Of a stretch of 42,768 bases of DNA, positions 16,858 through 23,962 are shown piece after piece (the first letter of the stretch is position 1; the number at the start of each line of letters is the position of its first letter). The position numbers and the translations under genes are program-made. The notes beneath the pieces are model-generated. The model searched no databases, was not told the DNA's origin, and saw only the letters and a program-made list of their open reading frames with translations. The stretch covers positions 1 through 42,768 of the forward strand of contig CACYKE010000027.1 of the NCBI GenBank assembly GCA_902774925.1. The letters are read 5' to 3'. Source of the DNA: an uncultured Prevotellaceae bacterium. GTDB taxonomy: Bacteria; Bacteroidota; Bacteroidia; Bacteroidales; Bacteroidaceae.

Positions 16858-16882
16858 AGAGCTGCTTCGGCAGCTCTTTTTG
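16858..16882 (+). terminator. Strong intrinsic terminator
   Basis: An 8-bp perfect stem AGAGCTGC / GCAGCTCT with a TTCG tetraloop, then a T run. It closes the ATPase-PrsW-sigma-peptidase unit. Confidence 0.9.
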
Positions 16883-16953
16883 TTTGTAAGGGCATGAATT
16901 GACAGTTTAAAGTTTAACAACATGACAATGAAAAATATGAAAAAGGTATCAGC

Positions 16954-17007
16954 AAAAATAACCTGTACTCCGCAAAGAAATCCTCCCCCCACCGTAAGGG
17001 TGGGGAG
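16954..17007 (+). repeat. REP-like direct repeat, copy 2
   Basis: It matches 13259-13312 at 52 of 54 bases. This copy is a fuller palindrome: AAATCCTCC at its left pairs with GGAGGATTT ending at 17017, around an inner CCCCACC/GGGTGGGG. It lies between the terminator of the sigma unit and the hipBA promoter. A related palindrome follows hipA at 18730. Confidence 0.85.
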
Positions 17008-17053
17008 TGGGAGGATTTGTATTGAATGTGAATACAAAATGAGATTTTTTTTA

Positions 17054-17115
17054 TCATAATGTATCATAAAATAGATTTTATTTCATATATTTGCAGACCA
17101 AAAGATACATTATGA
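17054..17115 (+). promoter_or_regulatory. Candidate HipB operator: paired inverted repeat around the promoter
   Basis: TCATAATGTATC at 17054-17065 is the exact reverse complement of GATACATTATGA at 17104-17115. The two half-sites bracket the -7 element and the second covers the hipB start codon. HipB is known to repress its own operon through palindromic sites; this pair fits autoregulation. Confidence 0.6.
17086..17093 (+). promoter_or_regulatory. -7 element of the hipBA promoter
   Basis: TATATTTG, followed by CAG, matching TAnnTTTG and lying 18 bases before the ATG at 17112. Confidence 0.65.
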
Positions 17116-17429
17116 CGAAATTTAGTAAATCAAACTGGTTGCCAATGAAGTTGGCCGAGAATCTTTCTATTGTAGGCGAGCAATTACGCTTGGCGCGTCT
17201 GCGTCGGGACCTAAGTATTGAGCAGGTTGCCGAAAGGGCGCAATGCAGCCGACTGACTGTTGCAAAGCTTGAAAAGGGCTTACCGACGGTATCTGTAGGC
17301 ATTTTATGCAGAATACTCTATGCGCTTCAATTAGGCGATGACATTTTGTTACTTGCACGTGATGACAAACTCGGACATGTCATCCAAGACATAGAGGTGA
17401 AGAACAAAAAAAGAGCATCGAAGAAATAG
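17112..17429 (+). CDS. hipB: HipB-like antitoxin, XRE-family regulator
   Basis: 105 residues from the ATG at 17112; an in-frame TTG at 17091 lies in the promoter and was rejected. The HTH is clear: LRLARLRRDLSIEQVAERAQCSRLTVAKLEKGLPTVSVGILCRILYAL at ~25-72. The C-terminus is Lys-rich (VKNKKRASKK). In HipBA systems this protein binds HipA and represses the operon. The gene ends 12 bp before hipA. Confidence 0.9.
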   Translation: MTKFSKSNWLPMKLAENLSIVGEQLRLARLRRDLSIEQVAERAQCSRLTVAKLEKGLPTVSVGILCRILYALQLGDDILLLARDDKLGHVIQDIEVKNKKRASKK

Positions 17430-17441
17430 TTTATCTGGGTT

Positions 17442-18710
17442 ATGGAAACACTTGAAGTGGTCGCCAGTTTTGACTGGTTAGAAAATGAAGAGACGATAGG
17501 CTATCTCAGTTATGACCAACTGGGAGGAAAAGATGTTTTCACCTTTGAATATACGAAGGAGTGGATAAAGAAGCATTCCGACATTATTCTAGGTGGAGAC
17601 TTACAACCTTACGCAGGTAAGCAACATACACAACCTGATGGCGAAATATTCGGCTGCTTTGCAGATTGCCTGCCAGACTTCTGGGGTCGTACGCTTATCG
17701 AACTGAAAGAGAGACAGACCAATAGCACAAAAGGAAGACTGACATACAACCTGTCAGATTGGGTATATCTTAAAGGCGTGGAAGATTCCTTGCGCATTGG
17801 AGGGTTCCGCTTTAAGGATATTGACACAGGGCTATACCTGAACGTATCGGACGATTTTCAGGTTCCACCAATATTAAGTTTAGAAATGCTTTTCGAAGCA
17901 GCAAAGAAAGTGGAGGAAAGCGAGTTCAAGAGTGAAGAACCGGACAACAGATGGCTTGAGCGGCTGCTCAAACCGGGAACCTCTGTCGGTGGTGCAAGAC
18001 CAAAGGCATGCGTTTCCGACGAGAACAGTCTTTATATAGCAAAATTTCCTTCAACCACAGATAGGTGGAATGATTGCAGATGGGAGTTTTTTGCCAACAA
18101 GATGGCAGAGCAGTGCGGTATTCATATTGCCACGACCAAACTGATTTCGCTCAGTTCAGGACATGACGTCTTTCTTTCAAAACGATTTGACCGGACACCC
18201 GACGGAAAACGTATACATATGGCTTCTGCACTGAACCTGCTTGGATTAACGCAGGAAGACACACATAAAAGATATTACGCATACCCTGAAATAGCCGATT
18301 TTATAGTATCAAATGGTACAGATGTCGAAAAGTCACTTCAGGAGCTGTATCGTCGCATAGCATACACTATTTGTATCGGTAATACAGATGACCATCTGAA
18401 AAATCATTCCTTTCTACTCACCAAGAAAGGATGGGAATTGTCACCTGTTTATGATATAAACCCTTCGGTCGGTCATACTCATAGCCTGCTCATTGATGGC
18501 GTGTCAAACGCATCAAGTCTTGACAACTTATTCAAGGCGCATAAGTTGTATAAGCTTGACGAAGAAACTGCTTTTGACATCATCAAAGATGTTACGCAGA
18601 CCATGAAGAATTGGAAAGATACTGCACGGGATTGCGGTATCAGCGAAAAGGATAAAGCATACGACGATTTTTCCCAAAGATTTACAGAGGGTGTGTCCTG
18701 GAGCATTTAG
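17442..18710 (+). CDS. hipA: HipA-family Ser/Thr kinase toxin
   Basis: 422 residues, usual full length for HipA. The N-subdomain (VASFDWLENEETIGYLSYD, FGCFADCLPDFWGR) is followed by the ATP-binding loop GTSVGGARPKA, the lysine strand SLYIAKFP, the catalytic loop IGNTDDHLKNHSFLL and the metal-binding YDINPS. HipA kinases phosphorylate aminoacyl-tRNA synthetases such as GltX and cause growth arrest; the substrate here is unknown. Catalytic residues look intact. Paired with hipB, it is a complete type II toxin-antitoxin module bracketed by two palindromic repeats. Confidence 0.92.
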   Translation: METLEVVASFDWLENEETIGYLSYDQLGGKDVFTFEYTKEWIKKHSDIILGGDLQPYAGKQHTQPDGEIFGCFADCLPDFWGRTLIELKERQTNSTKGRLTYNLSDWVYLKGVEDSLRIGGFRFKDIDTGLYLNVSDDFQVPPILSLEMLFEAAKKVEESEFKSEEPDNRWLERLLKPGTSVGGARPKACVSDENSLYIAKFPSTTDRWNDCRWEFFANKMAEQCGIHIATTKLISLSSGHDVFLSKRFDRTPDGKRIHMASALNLLGLTQEDTHKRYYAYPEIADFIVSNGTDVEKSLQELYRRIAYTICIGNTDDHLKNHSFLLTKKGWELSPVYDINPSVGHTHSLLIDGVSNASSLDNLFKAHKLYKLDEETAFDIIKDVTQTMKNWKDTARDCGISEKDKAYDDFSQRFTEGVSWSI

Positions 18711-18729
18711 CCCAAGGGGAAAGCTCCAT

Positions 18730-18753
18730 CCCCCACCGGAAGTGCGGTGGGGG
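18730..18753 (+). terminator. Palindrome / bidirectional terminator between hipA and the OmpA-like gene
   Basis: CCCCCACCG at 18730-18738 and its exact reverse complement CGGTGGGGG at 18745-18753, with a 6-base loop. It sits between convergent genes. Sequence and context resemble the REP-like repeats at 13259 and 16954. Confidence 0.65.
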
Positions 18754-18768
18754 GAGGATTAATGATGG

Positions 18769-19197
18769 CTATTTTGCAACAAAGACCACTCGGCGATTTT
18801 TCGCTCTTCCCTCTTCCGTGCTGTTGTCTGCAATGGGGGAGTATTGTCCTTTGCCAACAGCCGTCAGACGACTGCGCGAAATGCCCATTTCAACAAGTTT
18901 GTCGACAATGGCTTGAGCACGCTTTTCACTGAGCTTCTGATTGGAATCGGGAGTACCTGTCGAGTCGGTATGACCTTGAACCTCATAACGCAGTTCCGGA
19001 TTTTGATCCATCAGCATCTTGATACGGTTGATTTCAGTCATTGATTCCGACTTGATGACAGCCTTGTTTACGTCGAAGGTGATGTCGTAGGTCACGATAG
19101 TACGATAGGAATTGGTGTTAACGGCAGCTTTCTTTGGCTGGCAAGCAGTCAGTGTGAATAATGCTGCACAAAGTAATACAGAAACAAATAATTTCAT
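18769..19197 (-). CDS. OmpA-family peptidoglycan-binding lipoprotein
   Basis: 142 residues. Start taken at the ATG at 19197 rather than an upstream TTG. A lipoprotein signal ends in LFTLTAC. The mature part is one OmpA C-terminal domain: VTYDITFDVNKAVIKSES, YEVQGHTDSTGTPDSNQKLSEKRAQAIVDKL, LTAVGKGQYSPIADN and GRAKNRRVVFV. It tethers the outer membrane to peptidoglycan. It has its own promoter and is transcribed towards hipA. Confidence 0.92.
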   Translation of the reverse strand: MKLFVSVLLCAALFTLTACQPKKAAVNTNSYRTIVTYDITFDVNKAVIKSESMTEINRIKMLMDQNPELRYEVQGHTDSTGTPDSNQKLSEKRAQAIVDKLVEMGISRSRLTAVGKGQYSPIADNSTEEGRAKNRRVVFVAK

Positions 19198-19224
19198 AAG
19201 CAAATAAATTTATAGTTCGCGTGG

Positions 19225-19232
19225 CAAAAGTA
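19225..19232 (-). promoter_or_regulatory. -7 element for the OmpA-like gene
   Basis: Read on the minus strand: TACTTTTG, matching TAnnTTTG, 27 bases upstream of the ATG at 19197. Confidence 0.55.
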
Positions 19233-19339
19233 CGTAGAAAAATTGAGAAAACCATCAAGTTAAGGTGGTAAAATATAGAAAAAATCAAAAAAAACGTTAA
19301 TTCTGCCTTGCTTTGGCTATAACTTCATCAAAAATAATG

Positions 19340-19347
19340 TAATTTTG
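19340..19347 (+). promoter_or_regulatory. -7 element for the kinase/FHA operon
   Basis: TAATTTTG matches TAnnTTTG, 26 bases before the ATG at 19374. A TTTG at 19312-19315 is 24 bases upstream, slightly too far for the usual 19-21. All seven genes to 28536 are spaced -17 to +19 bp and no other clear promoter is seen, so this probably drives the operon. Confidence 0.5.
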
Positions 19348-19373
19348 ACCAAAATTATAAATATTATAGAAAA

Positions 19374-20867
19374 ATGGAATTAACTTCAGGACTATTATTT
19401 GCTGATAGATATAAACTAGTCAAACAGCTCGGAAGGGGAGGATTCGCAGAAGTTTGGTTAGCTGAGGACAATCTGACAGGTGTTCAGGTTGCTGTGAAGG
19501 TATATGCTCCAGGAACCGGTTTGGATGAGGATGGTATCAAGATTTTTACACAGGAATTCACTGTGGTGTTCGACATGAACCATACCAACCTGCTGCGTCC
19601 TACGCATTACGACTGCTACGAGCGCATGCCCTATCTCATCATGCCCCTCATCAAAAACGGTTCAGCCTTCAAGTATCTGACCGAGGGCGTGAATATCCCT
19701 GAGGAAGAAGCCTGGAAGATGTTACACGACGTGGCAGCAGGACTGGCCTATCTCCACGAGAAGAATCCGCCCCTGATTCATCAGGACATCAAGCCGGACA
19801 ACATCATGATAGGCGACGAAGGGCAATATCTGATTACCGACTTCGGCATCAGTGCCCGTGTCCGCAGTACGATACGTGGTGCCCAGGCTGCTGAGCAGAG
19901 CGGCGGTACGTTGGCCTATATGGGACCAGAGCGCTTCAGCAAGACCCCAAAGCCCATCATGGCCAGCGATGTATGGTCGCTCGGTGCTATGATGTATGAG
20001 CTGATGACCGGACAGCCTCCATTTGGCAATCATGGCGGCATGCTTCAGAAGAACGGTGCTGATATCCCCCTTATTGAAGAAGACTATTCGCAGGAGATAA
20101 AGGATATGGTCTATGCCTGTCTGGCCAAGGAGACTTGGGACAGACCGTCGGCCAAGAAGATTGAGGAACTTACTTACAATAAGATCCATGGTATCGTGGT
20201 TCCTGCAGAACCAGTAAAGGATAACGGTGAGGATGCTGATAAGAAGCAAAAGAGTACGCCTACCCCCGAACCCGTTACTCCCAAACCCGATACCCCCAAA
20301 ACCGGTGCCTCCAAGAAGATTAACAAGAATATCATCATCGGAGCTGTTGCCGCCATTGTCGTCCTAATCGGTATCGTTGCGATGTGTAGTGGTGGTGGCG
20401 ACAGTGAGGAAGTACCCCCCGTAGCCGTAGAGGAAGTCGTTCCTGTCATCAACTATGATTCGCTGGCACAGGTCAGCATTCAGGAAGGTATGGCGCTGCT
20501 GGAACAGGCCGACACCTTTATGACCAACCACGAGGAAGATAAGTTCGACTCTAAATATAATAAGGTGGAAGATACCTATATCAGCGCCTTGAAGAAGTTT
20601 GAGGAGGCTTTGGTCAATAAGGACAGCCTTTCGGCAGAGATTTCCAGCAATGCCCTCATCCAGAAGAGTACGGCAGCAGGAAAGCTGTTTAATATCTATA
20701 AGGAACTGAGTGAGATAGCCTCCGGTCTGAAGGAAGCAGGCCTTGCTGATGGTGCCGCAGAATCTGAGGCGCGTGCAGAAGCCATCAAGCCATATATTCC
20801 TGACTTGATTAATAACGAAAACCAAGATACTAACGAAAACCAAGACAATAATGAACAGATTCCTTAA
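19374..20867 (+). CDS. Membrane Ser/Thr protein kinase 1 (HQD type)
   Basis: 497 residues. Kinase domain ~12-270: Gly loop LGRGGFAEV, VAVK (Lys42), catalytic loop HQDIKPDN (136-143), DFG (156-158), GTLAYMGPERFS. The usual HRD Arg is Gln. A Pro/Thr/Lys linker (TPTPEPVTPKPDTPKT) leads to one TM helix (~319-338) and an outer domain of ~155 residues, helical and TPR-like (SIQEGMALLEQADTF, SALKKFEEALVNKD, GKLFNIYKELSEIA). The plan is that of PknB/PpkA-type receptor kinases: cytoplasmic kinase, periplasmic sensor. It overlaps the next gene by 17 bases and heads a seven-gene phospho-signalling operon. Confidence 0.93.
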   Translation: MELTSGLLFADRYKLVKQLGRGGFAEVWLAEDNLTGVQVAVKVYAPGTGLDEDGIKIFTQEFTVVFDMNHTNLLRPTHYDCYERMPYLIMPLIKNGSAFKYLTEGVNIPEEEAWKMLHDVAAGLAYLHEKNPPLIHQDIKPDNIMIGDEGQYLITDFGISARVRSTIRGAQAAEQSGGTLAYMGPERFSKTPKPIMASDVWSLGAMMYELMTGQPPFGNHGGMLQKNGADIPLIEEDYSQEIKDMVYACLAKETWDRPSAKKIEELTYNKIHGIVVPAEPVKDNGEDADKKQKSTPTPEPVTPKPDTPKTGASKKINKNIIIGAVAAIVVLIGIVAMCSGGGDSEEVPPVAVEEVVPVINYDSLAQVSIQEGMALLEQADTFMTNHEEDKFDSKYNKVEDTYISALKKFEEALVNKDSLSAEISSNALIQKSTAAGKLFNIYKELSEIASGLKEAGLADGAAESEARAEAIKPYIPDLINNENQDTNENQDNNEQIP

Positions 20868-21717
20868 AATACTGACGGTAATCCTGTTGATGACTCTGAC
20901 CACGGTGCATACCTATGCCCAGAGTGCCAGTGATGCTTACAACAAGGGAGTTGCCTTGATGAACAAAGGCGACTATCAGGGTGCCATCGCCAGTTTTAAA
21001 GCCTCGATGGCTATTAACAAGAGTGCTGCTAACGTCAAGAAATGTAATGCACAGATTTCCAAGTGTAACCGTCTGGCCAAGAAAAAGACTACTGACAGGA
21101 AAGACGAACCTAAGAAAACCACTCAGAAGACCTTGGTTGTCAGTGCTAAGAATGTTGGTTTCGAGGCAGCTGGCGGCGAGAGGATTATTGGCGTCTTGAC
21201 TCAGCCGGAGAGTAATGACTGGATAGCCAATGTGGCCTCTGAGCACGAGAGCTGGTGTAAGTTGTCCAAATCGATGAACGGTAAGGAGCTACAGATAGAA
21301 TGCCTGCCCTCAAATAGTACTATTTCAAGATATACGGGCATTACCGTCATCTATGACCAGGAGACCCAATTCATCCAACTCACACAAAAAGGAAAGGACG
21401 CCGAAATCACAGCCCACCCCAATGATGTGAAGTTCAAACTCAAAGGCGGTACCGAGAAAGTGGCCATCAGTTGCAACAGTGATACACTGTATGCAGACAA
21501 CAAAAACTGGCAGTTGTCCAAACGTCCGGACTGGTGTGAAGTATATGTAGGCAGTAGTAATGAGATCACTGTGAAGGTTAAAGAAGTTAAGAAAGGTGAT
21601 CCTATCTACGAGTCAGGCCGTTCTGGCGATATCATTCTGAAAAGTCAGAATCAGGAGTGCATCATTCGAGTGGATCAGAGAAAACGTAATATAATTAATT
21701 CTATTTTAAAACACTAA
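20851..21717 (+). CDS. Secreted TPR-like / BACON-domain protein
   Basis: 288 residues. Signal peptide 1-23 (ending HTYAQ), a short TPR-like unit (AYNKGVALMNKGDYQGAIASFKASMAIN), a Lys/Thr-rich linker and two BACON-like beta domains: ~94-180 (VSAKNVGFEAAGGERIIGV, WCKLSKS, FIQLTQKGKD) and ~185-280 (KFKLKGGTEKVAISCN, WCEVYVGSSNEITVKV, CIIRVDQ). BACON domains are common in Bacteroidota surface proteins and bind ligands or act as spacers. Since it overlaps the kinase gene and is exported, it may bind the kinase's outer domain; this is inference. Confidence 0.8.
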   Translation: MNRFLKILTVILLMTLTTVHTYAQSASDAYNKGVALMNKGDYQGAIASFKASMAINKSAANVKKCNAQISKCNRLAKKKTTDRKDEPKKTTQKTLVVSAKNVGFEAAGGERIIGVLTQPESNDWIANVASEHESWCKLSKSMNGKELQIECLPSNSTISRYTGITVIYDQETQFIQLTQKGKDAEITAHPNDVKFKLKGGTEKVAISCNSDTLYADNKNWQLSKRPDWCEVYVGSSNEITVKVKEVKKGDPIYESGRSGDIILKSQNQECIIRVDQRKRNIINSILKH

Positions 21718-21736
21718 CAACTAAAAACAAAAAGCT

Positions 21737-22630
21737 ATGAGATGCAATAATTGTGGATGGGACAATGCTCCCGGTTGCAGTTCTTGCGTGAAGTGCGGCC
21801 ACCCGTTACAAGCAGACAATGGTGGGTACAACAACAACCCCTATCAAGGAGTAAACGTGCCCAATTACAATCAAGGCGGAGAACCGCAGCCACGCCCTAC
21901 TGTCATCGGCACTCAGGCAGCTGACATACCAGCTCCGCGACCGACAAGAATTGTCAATGGTCCTATGATGCAGGACCAGCAGTTGAAGGCTACCGTTGTG
22001 CAAAGTCCGAAAAGCTGTCCTCATTGTGGCTATCCCGTCATGGGCGATTTCAGCAGTTGCCCGAACTGTGGAGCCAGTATCGCGCCAGCTCCCAGACCGA
22101 CAACCATCCAGCGTCCAGACGGTCAGCCGGAAACGCCGGCAGCCCCCTTGGCAGGCACAGTTGCGACTGGCAAGAAATCCTTATTGAATGAGCTGGGTAT
22201 CGATGAAACGGTGAAGTGCGACAAGTGTGGTGCAGAAGTATCAATCGACTTTACATTCTGTCCAAAATGTGGTGAAAGGATACACCTGCCGACAGTACGT
22301 GCCATCCGTCACAAGCCTACGGCAGCTCCTGAACCTCCAAAGCCGAAGTGCCGTCTGACCATCATCCCTGAGGAAGACGAGCAGGAAGTTCCTGTACCCA
22401 ACGAGTATGAGGGAGCATCTATCATCTTAACCAGAGATAATACAGAGGCAAATAACCGTACTATCACTTCGAAGGAACAGGCGGAGCTGATTTGTGAAGA
22501 CGGTAAATGGTTTGTGTTGAACAAGAGCGAATTAAGTTCCACTTATTTAGAGGCAAACAGGAAACTGGAAATCCAACAGGGCGATGTCATCGTGATGGGT
22601 GACAGAAGATTCAAGTTTGAAATTGAATAA
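21737..22630 (+). CDS. Triple zinc-ribbon protein with degenerate C-terminal FHA-like domain
   Basis: 297 residues, cytosolic. Ribbon 1: Cys3, 6, 17, 20; ribbon 2: Cys94, 97, 108, 111; ribbon 3: Cys161, 164, 175, 178. Between ribbons lie repeated PRPT-x-I motifs (Thr55, Thr70, Thr122) that look like kinase substrate sites. The C-terminus (~227-297) has FHA-like strands and QGDVIVMGDRRFKFE, but the phospho-binding residues are altered: SKEQAEL instead of SRxHAxI, and LSSTYLE instead of SNGTYVN. It is probably a phosphorylated adaptor that recruits the FHA proteins encoded next. Confidence 0.78.
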   Translation: MRCNNCGWDNAPGCSSCVKCGHPLQADNGGYNNNPYQGVNVPNYNQGGEPQPRPTVIGTQAADIPAPRPTRIVNGPMMQDQQLKATVVQSPKSCPHCGYPVMGDFSSCPNCGASIAPAPRPTTIQRPDGQPETPAAPLAGTVATGKKSLLNELGIDETVKCDKCGAEVSIDFTFCPKCGERIHLPTVRAIRHKPTAAPEPPKPKCRLTIIPEEDEQEVPVPNEYEGASIILTRDNTEANNRTITSKEQAELICEDGKWFVLNKSELSSTYLEANRKLEIQQGDVIVMGDRRFKFEIE

Positions 22631-22647
22631 CAACAATTTTAGTCCGC

Positions 22648-23943
22648 GTGAGCACCTATCAAGTCATAGACAGATGCGACTTTAGGCCAGGAGACGTCAT
22701 TGACAACAGATATAGTGTCAGGAAGGCCCTTGGAGAGGGTTCCTTTGGCATCGTATATCTCGTTGAAGACGGTCGGGGCGGGAAATATGCCTTGAAGCTC
22801 CTTAGATTGTGGGAAGTGCCAGCCGAGATTCGCCAACCTTTAATGGAGCGCTTCGAGATGGAATTCAACACAGGCCGCATTGATTGTGACAATTTGGTTC
22901 GTTCACTGGACTATGGCACTGTTGGTGGCAATCCTTTCATTGTGATGGAGTTCTGTCCAGGCGGTGACCTTGAGCCCTTGCTTGGCAAGCCAGACGGCAA
23001 CACGCCGCGTATCTGTCAAGACATTCTCGTCGGACTCAATGCCTTGCACGACAGGGGAAAGGTGCATCGGGACCTGAAACCTGAGAATGTGCTCTTCAAA
23101 CAGAATGGCAAGGCCGCTCTGACGGATTTCGGAATAGCCGGCGACCGTACCCACCGTATGACGCAGCGTAATATCTTTGGCAAGCCCAATCAGGTATTCG
23201 GAACCTACGCCTACATGCCCCCGGAGCAGGCCATGAGAGCCCGTGGAGGTGCTACCGTGCTGCCGACGACCGACATATTCTCTTTCGGCGTGTTGGCTTT
23301 CCAGTTGCTCACTAACCAATTGCCTTTTGGAACGCTGGAGACGCACAATGACCTTGCAGAATACCAGAAACGCGGAAAAGACGGAATATGGAACCGCGAT
23401 GCCCTTCGCCACGTCAACAACAGCCAGCAATGGATACAGTTGATTGAAGGCTGTCTGAACCCAGATTTCAGACAACGGTTCCAAAGCGTCCACGACGTGT
23501 TGAGGTTGCTGCCGCAGTCGCTGGGAGGAGGTTACCAGCCACAGCCTGTCAGGCTCGCTCAGTCGTATACACCGCAACAGTATGCCAGTGGCTATCAGCT
23601 GCGAATACTGCAAGGTGAGGAATACGGTAAAGTGTACCAGCTGACTCAGTTAGCCAGCCAAGGTCGTCGTATTCTGACTATTGGTCGTCAACTGGGCAAC
23701 AGTATCTTTATCAAATCAGACTTCAGCGACTTCTTATCGCGTTTCCATTGCACGTTAGAACTGGCCACCAACGGTCATTGGGCCATTCGTGATGGTCAGT
23801 GGCGCAACGATATGCGACAGTGGGTAAACTCCAGCAATGGAACCTATGTAAACTCGAAACCCGTCAATGAAAACGGCTACTTTCTCAAAGCAGGTGACAT
23901 CATCGCCATTGGCGACGTTACACTAAGATTTGAAAATTACTAA
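22648..23943 (+). CDS. Soluble Ser/Thr kinase 2 with C-terminal FHA domain
   Basis: 431 residues starting at GTG 22648; the frame has no nearer ATG and the start MSTYQVIDRCDFRPGDVID fits. Kinase ~18-290: LGEGSFGIV, YALKLL, VHRDLKPEN (HRD intact), TDFGIAG, GTYAYMPPEQ. From ~320 an FHA domain with intact binding residues: ILTIGRQLGN, LSRFHCTLEL, SSNGTYVNSKPV, AGDIIAIGDVTLRF. No TM segment, so it acts in the cytosol. The FHA may dock it onto phosphothreonines made by the membrane kinases or on itself. 17 bp after the zinc-ribbon gene and 19 bp before the next. Confidence 0.92.
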   Translation: MSTYQVIDRCDFRPGDVIDNRYSVRKALGEGSFGIVYLVEDGRGGKYALKLLRLWEVPAEIRQPLMERFEMEFNTGRIDCDNLVRSLDYGTVGGNPFIVMEFCPGGDLEPLLGKPDGNTPRICQDILVGLNALHDRGKVHRDLKPENVLFKQNGKAALTDFGIAGDRTHRMTQRNIFGKPNQVFGTYAYMPPEQAMRARGGATVLPTTDIFSFGVLAFQLLTNQLPFGTLETHNDLAEYQKRGKDGIWNRDALRHVNNSQQWIQLIEGCLNPDFRQRFQSVHDVLRLLPQSLGGGYQPQPVRLAQSYTPQQYASGYQLRILQGEEYGKVYQLTQLASQGRRILTIGRQLGNSIFIKSDFSDFLSRFHCTLELATNGHWAIRDGQWRNDMRQWVNSSNGTYVNSKPVNENGYFLKAGDIIAIGDVTLRFENY

Positions 23944-23962
23944 CCTTTTAATTATAAACATT

